A DNA stretch of 44,028 bases from Pseudomonas viridiflava (GCF_900582195.1 NZ_UTHA01000059.1:1-44028); one strand, 5' to 3'. Positions 21,759-35,479 are shown, counted from the stretch's first letter. Made by a program: numbers and translations. The notes: a model not told the origin generated them from the letters alone.

Positions 21759-22382
21759 TTACTCGCTGCGCATCAACGGATACAGCTCTTTGAGCAGCTT
21801 GCGCCGGCTGATCACCAACTGCCAGCGATGGCCGCCGAGCTGCCGCCACAGGCGCGCCGAACGGATGCCGGCGAGGAGCAGGGCGCGAATCTTCGAGGCA
21901 TTGCTTGGCTGCTGCAGGTTGCGCATGTCGCCGTGCACCTGAATGCGTTGGCGCAGGGTGCTCAGGGTGTCCTGATACAGCGCACCGCAAGCCGCGACCA
22001 CGTTTTCGTGGGCCGGGCCGAAATGCTCGACCTGCGACTGGATCTGCGGCAAACGCTTGCCGATGATGTCGAGCATGTCGTCACGTTTGGCCAGTTGACG
22101 CTCAAGACCGAGCATCGACAGGGCATAACGCAGTGGCTCGCGCTGCAGCGTGCTTGGATCGCGCTCGAGGGCGCCGATCAGCGCGCGGTAACCCTCGCGC
22201 AGATTGATATCGTCGCCGCCGTATACGTCCAGCGTGTCCTTCGGGTCGCGTACCAGCAGGCTGCCGAGCATGCAGCTCAGGCCGGCTTCGCTGGTCTGGC
22301 CGGTCTTGGCGATCCGGTCGACCAGCACGGCGGCGAGAAACACACCGCCGAGCGCCGTCAGTTGCTCCTGAGTCGGGCTCAT
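21759..22382 (-). CDS. hflD: high-frequency lysogenization protein HflD homologue
   Basis: Small helical, membrane-associated protein. In E. coli HflD binds phage lambda CII and affects lysogeny; its cellular role is less clear. The 207 residues begin [18 protein letters not shown] and are nearly all helical, with the family stretches [15 protein letters not shown] and [26 protein letters not shown]. The ATG overlaps the mnmA stop as ATGA (22379-22382), the usual mnmA-hflD arrangement in gammaproteobacteria. Confidence 0.95.
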   Translation of the reverse strand: MSPTQEQLTALGGVFLAAVLVDRIAKTGQTSEAGLSCMLGSLLVRDPKDTLDVYGGDDINLREGYRALIGALERDPSTLQREPLRYALSMLGLERQLAKRDDMLDIIGKRLPQIQSQVEHFGPAHENVVAACGALYQDTLSTLRQRIQVHGDMRNLQQPSNASKIRALLLAGIRSARLWRQLGGHRWQLVISRRKLLKELYPLMRSE

Positions 22383-23503
22383 GCCTGGCCGCTCCACGGC
22401 TCGGCCACTTCGATCACGCCGCCGCCGAGGCAGATTTCACCGTCGTAGAACACCACGGACTGGCCCGGCGTCACTGCGCGTTGCGGTTCGTCGAACACGG
22501 CGCGGTAGCCACTGGCGGTTTTTTCCAGTGTGCAGGCCTGGTCGCTCTGGCGATAACGCACTTTGGCGGTCAGGCGCAGTGGCTGGCTCAGGTCGATCGG
22601 GTTGACCCAGTAGATTTCCGAAGCGAGCAGGGCGCCGGAGAACAGCCACGGATGGTTGTTGCCCTGGCCGACGATCAGCTCGTTGCTGTCGAGATCCTTG
22701 CGCAGCACGTACCACGGCTCATCGCCGGCGTCTTTCAAGCCGCCGATGCCGAGACCCTGGCGCTGACCGATGGTGTGGTACATCAGGCCGTGGTGACGGC
22801 CGATGACTTCGCCTTCGGTGGTCTTGATCTCGCCCGGTTGCGCCGGCAAGTATTGCTTGAGGAAGTCGCTGAAACGCCGCTCGCCGATGAAGCAGATCCC
22901 GGTGGAATCCTTCTTCTTGGCGGTCGCCAGCTCGTATTTCTCGGCAATCGCACGGACTTCAGGCTTTTCCAGTTCGCCAACCGGGAACAGGGTCTTGGCG
23001 ATCTGTTCGCCGCCGACGGCGTGCAGGAAGTAGCTTTGATCCTTGTTCGGATCGAGGCCTTTGAGCAGTTCGGTGCGGCCATCGATGTCTCGGCGGCGCA
23101 CGTAGTGGCCGGTGGCGATCAGGTCGGCGCCGAGCATCATGGCGTAGTCGAGGAACGCCTTGAACTTGATCTCGCGGTTACACAGGATGTCCGGGTTCGG
23201 CGTACGGCCGGCCTTGTATTCGGCGAGGAAGTGCTCGAACACGTTGTCCCAGTATTCGGCGGCGAAGTTGGCAGTGTGCAGTTTGATGCCAATCTTGTCG
23301 CAGACAGCCTGGGCATCCGCCAGGTCGTCCATGGCGGTGCAGTATTCCGTTCCGTCGTCTTCTTCCCAGTTCTTCATGAACAGGCCTTCCACTTCATAGC
23401 CCTGCTCGATCAGCAGGAGAGCGGAAACGGAAGAGTCCACGCCGCCGGACATGCCGACAATGACGCGCTTCTTGGATGTGTCAGAAGGGGCTGGATCACG
23501 CAT
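22379..23503 (-). CDS. mnmA: tRNA-specific 2-thiouridylase
   Basis: Adds sulfur at position 2 of the wobble uridine in tRNA-Lys, -Glu and -Gln. The 374 residues start [17 protein letters not shown]. The PP-loop [10 protein letters not shown] (about 19-28) binds ATP. The two catalytic cysteines are present, C108 ([11 protein letters not shown]) and C204 ([11 protein letters not shown]). The gene is coupled to hflD downstream and lies 59 bp after the nudix gene, as in other pseudomonads. Confidence 0.97.
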   Translation of the reverse strand: MRDPAPSDTSKKRVIVGMSGGVDSSVSALLLIEQGYEVEGLFMKNWEEDDGTEYCTAMDDLADAQAVCDKIGIKLHTANFAAEYWDNVFEHFLAEYKAGRTPNPDILCNREIKFKAFLDYAMMLGADLIATGHYVRRRDIDGRTELLKGLDPNKDQSYFLHAVGGEQIAKTLFPVGELEKPEVRAIAEKYELATAKKKDSTGICFIGERRFSDFLKQYLPAQPGEIKTTEGEVIGRHHGLMYHTIGQRQGLGIGGLKDAGDEPWYVLRKDLDSNELIVGQGNNHPWLFSGALLASEIYWVNPIDLSQPLRLTAKVRYRQSDQACTLEKTASGYRAVFDEPQRAVTPGQSVVFYDGEICLGGGVIEVAEPWSGQA

Positions 23504-23562
23504 AGGGATTCAATGAGTGTCTTGAAAAAGGACGCGATTCTAGCAGGCTCGCGGCCTCAAGG

Positions 23563-24009
23563 CTAAAGAGAAGGGCGGATCAGTTCGAGGCTGAAGTGAT
23601 GACCGGCCAGATAATCGTCGATGCAACGGATGATCAGCTCGCTACGCCAGTTGTCGCGCTGGGCGATTAATTCGTCGCGGGTCAGCCACTTGGCGCCGAC
23701 GATGCCGTCGTCGAGTTGATAATCCGGGTGGTGTTTGACGGCTTTGGCGCTGAAACACACGCGCTGATAGGTCACGCCATTGCTTGGTGCGGTGTACAGG
23801 TAAATGCCGATGACACCGGTGGGTTCGACGTCCCAGCCGGTTTCTTCGAGGGTTTCGCGCACGGCGGCATCGATCAGGGTTTCGTCCGGGTCGAGATGGC
23901 CGGCGGGCTGGTTGAGCACGTTGCGCCCGGCCTTGTGTTCTTCAACCATCAGGAAGCGACCGTTGTCCTCGACGATGGTGGCGACGGTGATGTGGGGGAG
24001 CCAATCCAT
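23563..24009 (-). CDS. nudJ: NUDIX hydrolase, NudJ-like
   Basis: The 148-residue protein has one complete Nudix box, GHLDPDE...RETLEETGW (about residues 37-59), with all catalytic glutamates. Start MDWLPHITVATIVEDNGRFL. Its length, sequence and position directly upstream of mnmA-hflD match E. coli nudJ (ymfB), a phosphatase acting on HMP-PP and nucleoside di/triphosphates. The substrate is inferred from context. ATG 24007-24009 is preceded by an AGGAAGG-type ribosome site (plus-strand CCTTCCT). Confidence 0.88.
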   Translation of the reverse strand: MDWLPHITVATIVEDNGRFLMVEEHKAGRNVLNQPAGHLDPDETLIDAAVRETLEETGWDVEPTGVIGIYLYTAPSNGVTYQRVCFSAKAVKHHPDYQLDDGIVGAKWLTRDELIAQRDNWRSELIIRCIDDYLAGHHFSLELIRPSL

Positions 24010-24043
24010 AAAACCTTCCTCAATCTATTGGTTGAAACCCGAT

Positions 24044-24075
24044 CCCCTGTGGGAGCAAGCTCGCTCCCACAGGGG
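24044..24075. repeat. collapsed REP palindrome
   Basis: Thirteen-bp perfect arms CCCCTGTGGGAGC and its complement surround only AAGCTC. It has the outer ends of the common REP family but no spacer and no CGCGAA inner end, as if two REPs had fused. It lies between icd2's terminator and the nudix gene. Confidence 0.8.
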
Positions 24076-24093
24076 AAGTGTGAACTCTGGAAA

Positions 24094-24124
24094 CACAAAC
24101 CCCGGCACGAGGCCGGGGTTTGTG
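24094..24124 (-). terminator. terminator of the monomeric IDH gene
   Basis: Thirteen-bp arms CACAAACCCCGGC (24094-24106) and GCCGGGGTTTGTG (24112-24124) form a strong stem 17 bp past the stop. The minus-strand 3' arm contains GGTTTGTG followed by TTTCC, so the T-run is short. Confidence 0.8.
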
Positions 24125-24141
24125 ATGTTCCCTTTACAACC

Positions 24142-26848
<2,707 letters not shown>

Positions 26849-28105
26849 ATGGGTTACAAGAAGATTCAGGTTCCAGCCGTCGGCGACAAAATCACCGTCA
26901 ATGCAGACCATTCTCTCAATGTTCCTGATAACCCGATCATCCCCTTCATCGAAGGTGACGGCATTGGTGTCGACATCAGCCCGGTGATGATCAAGGTTGT
27001 CGATGCTGCAGTTCAAAAGGCATACGGCGGTAAACGCAAGATTTCCTGGATGGAAGTCTACGCCGGGGAAAAAGCCACTCAGGTTTACGATCAGGACACC
27101 TGGCTGCCTCAGGAAACCCTGGACGCGGTCAAGGATTACGTGGTTTCCATCAAAGGCCCGCTGACCACCCCGGTCGGTGGCGGCATCCGCTCGCTGAACG
27201 TGGCCCTGCGTCAGCAACTCGACCTCTACGTCTGCCTGCGCCCGGTGCGCTGGTTCGAAGGCGTGCCGAGCCCGGTGAAAAAGCCCGGCGACGTCGACAT
27301 GACCATCTTCCGCGAGAACTCTGAAGACATCTATGCCGGCATTGAGTGGAAGGCCGGTTCGCCGGAAGCCACCAAAGTCATCAAATTCCTTAAAGAAGAA
27401 ATGGGCGTCACCAAGATCCGTTTCGACGAAAACTGCGGCATCGGCGTCAAGCCGGTTTCGCTGGAAGGCACCAAGCGTCTGGCGCGCAAGGCCCTGCAAT
27501 ATGTGGTCGACAATGACCGCGATTCGCTGACCATCGTGCACAAAGGCAACATCATGAAGTTCACCGAAGGTGCCTTCAAAGAGTGGGCCTACGAAGTGGC
27601 CGCTGAAGAATTCGGCGCGACCCTGCTCGACGGCGGTCCGTGGATGCAGTTCAAAAACCCGAAAACCGGCAAGAACGTTGTGGTCAAAGACGCCATCGCC
27701 GACGCCATGCTCCAGCAGATCCTGCTGCGCCCGGCCGAATACGATGTGATCGCGACCCTGAACCTGAACGGTGACTACCTCTCCGACGCCCTGGCGGCGG
27801 AAGTGGGCGGTATCGGTATCGCGCCGGGCGCTAACCTGTCCGACACCGTGGCGATGTTCGAAGCGACCCACGGTACCGCACCGAAGTACGCCGGCAAGGA
27901 TCAGGTGAATCCGGGCTCGCTGATTCTCTCGGCCGAGATGATGCTGCGCCACATGGGCTGGACTGAAGCGGCGGATCTGATCATCAAGGGCACCAACGGC
28001 GCCATTGGTGCCAAGACTGTGACTTATGACTTTGAGCGTCTGATGGAGGGGGCCAAGCTGGTTTCGTCTTCGGGCTTCGGCGATGCGTTGATTTCGCATA
28101 TGTAA
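26849..28105 (+). CDS. icd: isocitrate dehydrogenase (NADP), dimeric type
   Basis: Same reaction as icd2 by the unrelated homodimeric enzyme of the TCA cycle. The 418 residues match E. coli Icd (416). The isocitrate-binding phosphorylation site, the serine within [14 protein letters not shown] (about residue 115), is intact, so AceK-type control is possible, although aceK is not in this window. The metal/substrate signature [17 protein letters not shown] is present. ATG 26849-26851 ([14 protein letters not shown]) with GGAG 6 bp upstream is preferred to an in-frame ATG 12 bp before it. Confidence 0.96.
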   Translation: MGYKKIQVPAVGDKITVNADHSLNVPDNPIIPFIEGDGIGVDISPVMIKVVDAAVQKAYGGKRKISWMEVYAGEKATQVYDQDTWLPQETLDAVKDYVVSIKGPLTTPVGGGIRSLNVALRQQLDLYVCLRPVRWFEGVPSPVKKPGDVDMTIFRENSEDIYAGIEWKAGSPEATKVIKFLKEEMGVTKIRFDENCGIGVKPVSLEGTKRLARKALQYVVDNDRDSLTIVHKGNIMKFTEGAFKEWAYEVAAEEFGATLLDGGPWMQFKNPKTGKNVVVKDAIADAMLQQILLRPAEYDVIATLNLNGDYLSDALAAEVGGIGIAPGANLSDTVAMFEATHGTAPKYAGKDQVNPGSLILSAEMMLRHMGWTEAADLIIKGTNGAIGAKTVTYDFERLMEGAKLVSSSGFGDALISHM

Positions 28106-28118
28106 AACGCGGGCACAC

Positions 28119-28158
28119 AAAAACCGCCTGATTCTTCGTTGAGTCAGGCGGTTTTTTT
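28119..28158. terminator. bidirectional terminator between icd and cspD
   Basis: AAAAACCGCCTGA (28119-28131) and TCAGGCGGTTTTT (28144-28156) form a 13-bp stem with A/T runs on both flanks. It lies in the convergent gap and can serve icd (plus) and cspD (minus). Confidence 0.92.
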
Positions 28159-28186
28159 ATTCTTGGAGTATTCAGGTAAAAATCAG

Positions 28187-28498
28187 TCAGCTCATTGCTT
28201 TGGCAGTTGCAGTTGCAGCGGCAGCAGCAGCGCCGGCAGCAGCACTCTCGGCTGGACTGGATGGTTCGGTGATGACGTTTGTGATTTTTACGGCATGCAG
28301 CCCCTTGGGGCCTTGCACAATATCGAAAACCACGGCTTGCCCTGCCTTGAGGGTTTTATACCCGTCCATTTCAATGGCGGAGTAATGGGCAAAGAAGTCG
28401 ATCTCTTTCCCGTCCTCGTCGCGGCCTTCACGGGCGTCGGTATTGATAAAGCCGAATCCCTTGGCATTGTTGAACCATTTCACCTTGCCGACAGCCAT
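28187..28498 (-). CDS. cspD: cold-shock domain protein CspD
   Basis: Nucleic-acid-binding cold-shock fold; E. coli CspD inhibits replication in stationary phase. The 103 residues start [18 protein letters not shown], with RNP1-like KGFGFI and, as in Csp[10 protein letters not shown] in place of the usual RNP2 motif. Two additions are visible: an acidic insert ([12 protein letters not shown], about 22-33) between the two RNP motifs and an Ala-rich tail of about 20 residues ([20 protein letters not shown]). E. coli CspD has 74 residues. ATG 28496-28498 is chosen; the longer frame is leader. The position next to clpS-clpA matches E. coli. Confidence 0.93.
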   Translation of the reverse strand: MAVGKVKWFNNAKGFGFINTDAREGRDEDGKEIDFFAHYSAIEMDGYKTLKAGQAVVFDIVQGPKGLHAVKITNVITEPSSPAESAAAGAAAAAATATAKAMS

Positions 28499-28614
28499 GC
28501 TCAAATCCCTCTGCAACAGACTCCATCGCTGGAGTATCATCCAATTCATCCGCAATCTTATTCGTTAAAAGAATTGACTCCGCGGATCTTTTTTACCCAC
28601 TGTGGGTTCTATTG

Positions 28615-28642
28615 GTTGTAACACCGTTTTCCCGATAGTCAA
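28615..28642 (-). promoter_or_regulatory. candidate promoter of cspD
   Basis: Minus-strand TTGACT (28637-28642) and TACAAC (28615-28620) are 16 bp apart, 5 of 6 and 4 of 6 matches to the sigma70 hexamers. It would give a leader of about 110 nt, long as in many cold-shock genes. Confidence 0.4.
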
Positions 28643-28722
28643 GGTGACCGGGCAGTCGGAGTTGAAAACGTGGACAACCGCCCCCACCACTGTATTTGCA
28701 CAACTGACGAACCTTTCTTTCC

Positions 28723-29106
28723 ATGCATGCAATCAGCCAGATTCGACTAACATTCAATCAGGATCGCCCGCTTCTCCAAAAGGATCATCCAGAGGAGCAC
28801 GACGACGATTCGGCAGGCGTTGCTGTTCAGGAAGCAAAGCCTGCGTTACAGGCGCCGCCGATGTACAAGGTGGTTTTGTTCAACGATGACTACACACCGA
28901 TGGATTTCGTCGTCGAAGTGCTCGAGGTGTTTTTTAACCTGAATCGCGAGCTGGCGACCAAGGTCATGCTGGCCGTCCACACAGAAGGACGGGCAGTATG
29001 TGGAGTGTTTACCCGCGACATCGCCGAGACAAAGGCCATGCAGGTCAACCAGTACGCCAGGGAAAGCCAGCATCCGCTACTCTGTGAAATCGAGAAGGAC
29101 GGTTAA
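28723..29106 (+). CDS. clpS: ATP-dependent Clp protease adaptor ClpS
   Basis: Adaptor that binds N-degron substrates (N-terminal Leu, Phe, Tyr, Trp) and hands them to ClpAP. The 127 residues have a variable acidic N-terminal tail (about 1-44), then the core [20 protein letters not shown], whose NDDYTPM loop and the later HTEGRAVCG form the N-degron pocket and ClpA contact. The C terminus ends [12 protein letters not shown] 28723 ([14 protein letters not shown]) matches other pseudomonads. A weak promoter (TGGACA at 28671, TATTTG at 28693) may lie upstream. clpA follows by 30 bp. Confidence 0.96.
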   Translation: MHAISQIRLTFNQDRPLLQKDHPEEHDDDSAGVAVQEAKPALQAPPMYKVVLFNDDYTPMDFVVEVLEVFFNLNRELATKVMLAVHTEGRAVCGVFTRDIAETKAMQVNQYARESQHPLLCEIEKDG

Positions 29107-29136
29107 TCGCCGACCACTTGGGTATGAGGTGAAGCT

Positions 29137-31407
29137 ATGTTAAACCGCGAGCTCGAAGTCACCCTCAATCTAGCCTTCAAGGAGGCTCGTTCGAAACGTC
29201 ATGAATTCATGACCGTCGAACACCTTTTGCTGGCCCTATTGGACAATGAGGCTGCCGCCACCGTTTTGCGTGCCTGCGGCGCAAACCTCGACAAACTCAA
29301 GCACGACCTGCAGGAGTTCATCGACTCCACCACGCCATTGATCCCCGTTCATGACGAAGATCGTGAAACCCAGCCAACCCTGGGCTTCCAGCGTGTACTG
29401 CAACGTGCTGTTTTCCACGTACAGAGCTCGGGCAAACGCGAAGTAACCGGCGCCAACGTGCTGGTTGCCATCTTCAGTGAGCAAGAGAGTCAGGCAGTGT
29501 TCCTGCTGAAACAGCAGAGCGTTGCGCGCATCGATGTCGTCAACTACATCGCTCACGGCATTTCCAAAGTGCCGGGGCATGGCGATCACTCTGAAGGTGA
29601 ACAAGATATGCAGGACGACGAGGGCGGTGAGTCTTCTTCTTCAGGCAATCCTCTGGATGCTTATGCCAGCAACCTCAACGAACTCGCGCGTCAGGGTCGA
29701 ATAGATCCGCTGGTCGGCCGTGAGTCGGAAGTCGAGCGTGTCGCGCAGATTCTCGCGCGCCGGCGCAAGAACAATCCGCTGCTGGTCGGTGAAGCGGGCG
29801 TGGGCAAGACCGCGATTGCCGAAGGCCTGGCCAAGCGCATTGTCGACAATCAGGTGCCGGATCTGCTGGCCAACAGCGTTGTTTATTCCCTCGACCTCGG
29901 TGCTCTGCTCGCGGGCACCAAGTATCGCGGTGATTTCGAGAAGCGCTTCAAGGCGCTGCTCAATGAACTGAAAAAACGTCCGCAGGCGATCCTGTTCATC
30001 GACGAAATCCACACCATCATCGGTGCCGGCGCTGCGTCCGGTGGTGTGATGGATGCCTCGAACCTGCTCAAACCGTTGCTGTCGTCTGGCGACATCCGCT
30101 GCATCGGCTCGACCACGTTCCAGGAGTTTCGCGGCATCTTCGAGAAGGATCGTGCCTTGGCGCGTCGCTTCCAGAAGGTCGATGTCGTCGAGCCGTCGGT
30201 GGAAGACACCATCGGCATCCTGCGCGGCCTGAAAGGGCGTTTCGAGCAGCACCACAACATCGAATACAGCGATGAGTCGTTGCGCGCCGCTGCTGAACTG
30301 GCGTCGCGTTACATCAATGACCGGCATATGCCGGACAAGGCCATCGACGTGATCGACGAAGCGGGCGCCTACCAGCGTCTGCAACCGGTCGAAAAGCGCG
30401 TGAAGCGCATTGAAGTGCCGCAGGTCGAAGACATCGTCGCGAAAATCGCTCGGATTCCGCCAAAACACGTCACCAGCTCCGACAAGGAGCTGCTGCGTAA
30501 CCTGGAGCGTGACCTGAAGCTGACGGTGTTTGGACAGGACGCGGCGATCGATTCGCTGTCGACGGCGATCAAGCTGTCCCGTGCCGGGCTCAAGTCGCCG
30601 GACAAGCCAGTCGGTTCGTTCCTGTTTGCAGGCCCGACCGGTGTCGGTAAAACCGAGGCCGCACGGCAATTGGCCAAGGCGTTGGGGATCGAGCTGGTTC
30701 GCTTCGACATGTCCGAGTACATGGAGCGTCACACCGTATCGCGTCTGATCGGTGCACCTCCTGGGTACGTCGGTTTCGATCAGGGCGGTCTGTTGACCGA
30801 AGCGATCACCAAGCAGCCGCATTGCGTGTTGTTGCTCGATGAAATCGAGAAGGCGCATCCGGAAGTCTTCAACCTGCTGTTGCAGGTGATGGACCACGGT
30901 ACGCTGACCGACAACAACGGGCGCAAGGCGGACTTCCGCAATGTGATCGTGATCATGACTACCAACGCCGGTGCCGAAACGGCGGCGCGTGCCTCGATCG
31001 GTTTCACCCATCAGGACCACTCGTCTGATGCGATGGAAGTGATCAAGAAGAGTTTCACGCCGGAGTTCCGTAACCGTCTGGACACCATTATCCAGTTTGG
31101 TCGCCTCAGTCATGAGGTCATCAAAAGTGTGGTGGACAAGTTCCTTACCGAGCTTCAGGCGCAGCTGGAAGACAAGCGTGTGCTGCTTGAGGTCACTGAT
31201 GCTGCGCGTAGCTGGCTGGCGGCGGGTGGTTATGACTCGGCGATGGGCGCACGTCCGATGGCGCGCCTGATCCAGGACAAGATCAAGCGTCCGTTGGCGG
31301 AGGAGATTCTGTTTGGCGAGCTGGCCGAGCATGGCGGTGTGGTTCACATCGACATCAAGGATGGTGAGTTGACGTTTGACTTCGAAACGACCGCTGAGAT
31401 GGCCTGA
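29137..31407 (+). CDS. clpA: ATP-dependent Clp protease ATP-binding subunit ClpA
   Basis: AAA+ unfoldase that feeds ClpP and, with ClpS, degrades N-degron substrates. The 756 residues are standard: N-domain (1-145), an acidic/serine linker ([20 protein letters not shown]), D1 with Walker [10 protein letters not shown] (about 217) and Walker [10 protein letters not shown], and D2 with Walker [10 protein letters not shown] (about 499). The ClpP-binding IGF-type loop is visible in [18 protein letters not shown] 29137 follows GAGGTGAAG. A terminator lies directly after the stop. Confidence 0.98.
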   Translation: MLNRELEVTLNLAFKEARSKRHEFMTVEHLLLALLDNEAAATVLRACGANLDKLKHDLQEFIDSTTPLIPVHDEDRETQPTLGFQRVLQRAVFHVQSSGKREVTGANVLVAIFSEQESQAVFLLKQQSVARIDVVNYIAHGISKVPGHGDHSEGEQDMQDDEGGESSSSGNPLDAYASNLNELARQGRIDPLVGRESEVERVAQILARRRKNNPLLVGEAGVGKTAIAEGLAKRIVDNQVPDLLANSVVYSLDLGALLAGTKYRGDFEKRFKALLNELKKRPQAILFIDEIHTIIGAGAASGGVMDASNLLKPLLSSGDIRCIGSTTFQEFRGIFEKDRALARRFQKVDVVEPSVEDTIGILRGLKGRFEQHHNIEYSDESLRAAAELASRYINDRHMPDKAIDVIDEAGAYQRLQPVEKRVKRIEVPQVEDIVAKIARIPPKHVTSSDKELLRNLERDLKLTVFGQDAAIDSLSTAIKLSRAGLKSPDKPVGSFLFAGPTGVGKTEAARQLAKALGIELVRFDMSEYMERHTVSRLIGAPPGYVGFDQGGLLTEAITKQPHCVLLLDEIEKAHPEVFNLLLQVMDHGTLTDNNGRKADFRNVIVIMTTNAGAETAARASIGFTHQDHSSDAMEVIKKSFTPEFRNRLDTIIQFGRLSHEVIKSVVDKFLTELQAQLEDKRVLLEVTDAARSWLAAGGYDSAMGARPMARLIQDKIKRPLAEEILFGELAEHGGVVHIDIKDGELTFDFETTAEMA

Positions 31408-31420
31408 TGGCCTGAGATCA

Positions 31421-31446
31421 AGAGGGCGCCTTCGGGCGCCTTTTTG
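31421..31446 (+). terminator. rho-independent terminator of clpA
   Basis: GGCGCC (31425-31430) and GGCGCC (31435-31440) pair around a TTCG tetraloop, followed by TTTTTG. It begins 14 bp past the clpA stop. Confidence 0.88.
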
Positions 31447-31504
31447 TTATTTGTCGTTTGGGGTTTTTGGGTGAATATCCGTTGCTGCGGTGATGGCTTA
31501 TTAC

Positions 31505-32279
31505 GGTTTCGCCCTTACGGCGACTCACTTTTTTTCAAACGCCAAAAAAAGTAAGCAAAAAACGCTTGCTCCTACGTGCGGCCCGCTCGCTGGGGCTCGG
31601 GGTTCCTTCGCTCCGGGATCGATCCGGGCGCAGCGCCTACGGTTTGCTTCGCTGCACCTCCTCTCGCTGTGTTTGGCTTCGCCAAACGGTCGCTGCGCTC
31701 CCACGCCCGGATCAATCCCTTCGCTCAGCCTTCCGACGTCGCCCTACAGATCAAAAGCCGCAGCCGAGCTAACGCTCATCCTGTTGAGTGGTGAGGAGCA
31801 TGCGGTCGGCTTTTGTTTGGTGTTGGATTCACCCCTCACCCCAGCCCTCTCCTCGAGGAGAGGGAGCCGATTTTTGTGCTTTTCAAAGCTTGAGTTCGAC
31901 TCGGTATCACACGTCGGCGTACCTCCCCCAAACACCGCGATCAGTTCCCTCTCCCCCCGGGAGAGGGTTAGGGTGAGGGGCTGTTGATCTGGCTCTTGAT
32001 CTGGCTTTTGATCCGGATTTTGATCTTGCTTCGGCTTTTGATTTTTTGCCCCATCGGCAGGCCGAGCGGAGGTGTTCATCCGGGGGTAGGCGCGCAGCGC
32101 CGCGCGGCGTAGCCGCATACATCGAGAGGAGGTGCAGCGAAGCAAACCGTAGGCGATGCCCCCGGATGGACACCGTAGCGAGGGAACACTGAGCCTCGGC
32201 GAAGTGCCGTACGCCAGGGGCAAAGCCTTTTGGTTCCTTTTTGGCGTTTGAAAAAGGGACTCGCTGTAAGAGCGAAACC
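31505..32279. repeat. composite nested inverted repeat, non-coding
   Basis: The gap between clpA and infA holds two diverged copies of one sequence of about 255 bp in opposite orientation: left arm about 31505-31763, right arm about 32029-32279. Perfect matches include 33 bp (31634-31666 against 32123-32155) and 18 bp (31531-31548 against 32238-32255). The 265-bp centre holds a second inverted repeat (31832-31852 against 31959-31980), each half with its own palindrome (31845-31864 and 31947-31967). Open frames cross it in all directions but have low-complexity, repeat-derived products. I recognise such arms as common in P. fluorescens-group genomes. No transposase is present. Confidence 0.75.
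31986..32033. repeat. short 12-bp tandem repeat inside the composite element
   Basis: Four units of 12 bp starting GATC (GATCTGGCTCTT, GATCTGGCTTTT, GATCCGGATTTT, GATCTTGCTTCG) run head to tail beside the right arm of the large inverted repeat. In one frame they would encode Asp-Gln/Pro-rich repeats, but no real gene is supported. Confidence 0.7.
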
Positions 32280-32341
32280 GCCAGCGGCAGCACCCGAAAA
32301 AACGGATATGCCCCCAATCCCCAAACCCAAAACGCAGATAC

Positions 32342-32369
32342 AAAAACGCCCGGCATAAACCGGGCGTTC
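32342..32369 (-). terminator. rho-independent terminator of infA
   Basis: AACGCCCGG and CCGGGCGTT (32345-32368) form a 9-bp stem with a 6-nt loop, followed on the minus strand by TTTTTG. It lies about 15 bp past the infA stop. Confidence 0.9.
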
Positions 32370-32382
32370 TGTATTGACTTGA

Positions 32383-32601
32383 TTAACGAGCGCGGTAAGT
32401 AATGCGCCCTTTGCTCAAGTCATAGGGCGTCAGCTCGACGCGCACTTTGTCACCGGTAAGAATACGAATGTAGTTCTTGCGCATCTTGCCGGAAATATGC
32501 GCGGTTACGACGTGCCCATTTTCCAACTCCACACGAAACATGGTGTTGGGCAGGGTGTCGACGACAGTGCCTTCCATTTCGAAGCTGTCTTCTTTCGACA
32601 T
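32383..32601 (-). CDS. infA: translation initiation factor IF-1
   Basis: Small OB-fold protein that binds the ribosomal A site during initiation. The 72-residue product ([19 protein letters not shown] to [11 protein letters not shown]) has the exact family length. The ATG at 32599-32601 is decided by this; the longer frame adds 22 unlikely residues. It sits between the N-degron genes clpA and ate, a conserved gammaproteobacterial neighbourhood, and is convergent with clpA. Confidence 0.98.
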
Positions 32602-32713
32602 GCAGTAAAGCCCTCGGTATCCAATGAATGGCCCGGTGCAACTGCGCCAGGCAAAAGCGGCGTGCATTGTGCCCGAAAAATGGGGTTTACGCCAAGGGGT
32701 TTACGGCTTGGGT

Positions 32714-33421
32714 TTAGTTGAGGATGACCCAGCGCTGATTAATCAGCAATTCGATGGGGCGATATTGCGTCTTGTAGTTCATCTTTTTGCAGTTCTTGAT
32801 CCAGTAACCGAGGTACACCGCCTCAAGCCCCAGACGCTGTGCCTCGGCGATTTGCCAGAGGATGGCAAATCGGCCAAGGCTGCGGCGTTCTTCAGCGGGT
32901 TCATAGAAGGTGTACACCGCTGACAAACCGTTCGGCAGCAAATCGGTCACGGCCACGGCGAGCAACCGTCCGTCGAGCCGGAACTCGTAAAAGCGCGAGA
33001 ACGGCAGATCGCGTACCAGAAAAGTCGAGAATTGATCACGGCTCGGCGGGTACATGTCACCGTCGGCGTGGCGTTGTTCGATATAGCGCTGGTACAGATC
33101 GAAATATTCTTCACTGAACTGCGGTTTGGCCGGGCGCACCTGCAAATCCGTGTTGCGCTTGAAAATCCGCTTCTGCTGACGATTGGGTGTGAACTGCGCC
33201 ACCGGAATGCGCGCAGGCACGCACGCATTGCAGTTCTGGCAATGCGGGCGGTATAGATGATCGCCGCTGCGACGAAAGCCCATTTCCGACAGGTCTGCGT
33301 AGACATGCACATCCATGGGCTGGCTCGGATCGAGGAACAGGGTCGTGGCCTGCTCCTCGGGCAGATAACTGCAAGAGTGAGGCTGAGTGGCATAGAACTT
33401 CAAACGCGCCAACTCGGTCAT
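32714..33421 (-). CDS. bpt: aspartate/glutamate leucyltransferase (bacterial ATE/Bpt type)
   Basis: Arginyltransferase-family enzyme. In gammaproteobacteria the Bpt type adds Leu to proteins with N-terminal Asp or Glu, making ClpS substrates (often annotated ate). The 235 residues show the N-terminal cysteine region ([15 protein letters not shown], after CSYLP) and the C-terminal acyltransferase part ending [21 protein letters not shown] 33419-33421 ([17 protein letters not shown]) is preferred to a TTG two codons earlier. Functions with Aat, ClpS and ClpA in this window. Confidence 0.94.
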   Translation of the reverse strand: MTELARLKFYATQPHSCSYLPEEQATTLFLDPSQPMDVHVYADLSEMGFRRSGDHLYRPHCQNCNACVPARIPVAQFTPNRQQKRIFKRNTDLQVRPAKPQFSEEYFDLYQRYIEQRHADGDMYPPSRDQFSTFLVRDLPFSRFYEFRLDGRLLAVAVTDLLPNGLSAVYTFYEPAEERRSLGRFAILWQIAEAQRLGLEAVYLGYWIKNCKKMNYKTQYRPIELLINQRWVILN

Positions 33422-33478
33422 GATCAACCCTCGGGATAAGCTGGTGAATTAAGTGTAAGCCACGCGCGCAAAAGTCGC

Positions 33479-34159
33479 TCAGCAAACCCAGGTGGCACGA
33501 TTGGGTTGATCCAGGTGATTGGCCAGATAGTCGGCGAATTGCTGACGAGGAATCGCCCGTGCGCCGAGGCTGTGCAGATGATCGGTCGGCATTTGGCAGT
33601 CGATCAGCATGAATCCCGAGTCTTTCAGGTGGCGCACCAGGGTGGCAAAGCCGAATTTCGAGGCATTGTCGGCGCGGCTGAACATCGATTCGCCGAAAAA
33701 CAGTTGGCCCATCGCCAGGCCGTACAGGCCGCCGACCAGTTCGCCCTGATCCCGAACCTCCACCGAATGGGCGAAGCCGCGACGATGCAGTTCAATGTAG
33801 GCCTCCTGCATGGCTTCGGTGATCCAGGTGCCGTCGGCGTAATCCCGTGGTGCGGCGCAGGCGCGGATCACCGCGTCGAAGTCCTGATCGAAGGTCACTT
33901 GATAGCGTTGTTGGCGCAGCAATTTGCCGAGGCTGCGCGAGACATGCAGTTCGTCGGGAAACAACACTGTGCGCGGATCCGGCGACCACCAGAGGATCGG
34001 CTGGCCTTCGGAAAACCATGGAAAACAACCATGGCGATATGCCTGAATCAGACGATCGGCCGACAGATCGCCACCGGCGGCGAGCAATCCGTTGGGGTCG
34101 CGCATGGCCTTTTCCAGCGGCGGAAAAGTCAGGGAATTGCGTTGTAACCAAGTCAGCAT
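33479..34159 (-). CDS. aat: leucyl/phenylalanyl-tRNA-protein transferase
   Basis: Transfers Leu or Phe from tRNA to proteins with N-terminal Lys or Arg, creating N-degrons for ClpS/ClpAP. The 226 residues include the family phrases [40 protein letters not shown] and [22 protein letters not shown] 34157-34159 ([19 protein letters not shown]) is supported by homologue length; the longer frame is rejected. It precedes bpt by 57 bp on the same strand. Confidence 0.96.
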   Translation of the reverse strand: MLTWLQRNSLTFPPLEKAMRDPNGLLAAGGDLSADRLIQAYRHGCFPWFSEGQPILWWSPDPRTVLFPDELHVSRSLGKLLRQQRYQVTFDQDFDAVIRACAAPRDYADGTWITEAMQEAYIELHRRGFAHSVEVRDQGELVGGLYGLAMGQLFFGESMFSRADNASKFGFATLVRHLKDSGFMLIDCQMPTDHLHSLGARAIPRQQFADYLANHLDQPNRATWVC

Positions 34160-34222
34160 GGCATCCAGGCTTGCAGAAGGGGAGGGCGGTGCGAGCCGTT
34201 TGGCCCGCGACAAAGTGTGCCG

Positions 34223-35320
<1,098 letters not shown>

Positions 35321-35407
35321 TTACAGAATATTCGCGGTGCGTTGTGTTTAAAAAAAGCGCGACGCAGTGTTAAAAGTAGTCTCAGTTGCGCTCGTTCACT
35401 TTTTTAC

Positions 35408-35430
35408 CTGCCTGGATTGGGCAGTTTTTT
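35408..35430 (+). terminator. weak terminator-like hairpin upstream of ftsK
   Basis: CTGCC (35408-35412) and GGCAG (35420-35424) pair around a 7-nt loop and are followed by TTTTTT. It lies 50 bp before the ftsK start, inside the 297-bp trxB-ftsK gap, so it might be an attenuator or end a short RNA. The stem is only 5 bp. Confidence 0.3.
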
Positions 35431-35479
35431 ATCGTCATTCAATAGATGGACGCGCCTCGGGCGCAGGAAAAGAAGCGTT

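Noticed and set aside
31490..32356. Several open frames of 60-200 codons in the clpA-infA gap
   Set aside because: All lie inside the inverted-repeat element, have Arg/Ser/Pro-rich or repetitive products and overlap each other on both strands; I read them as spurious.
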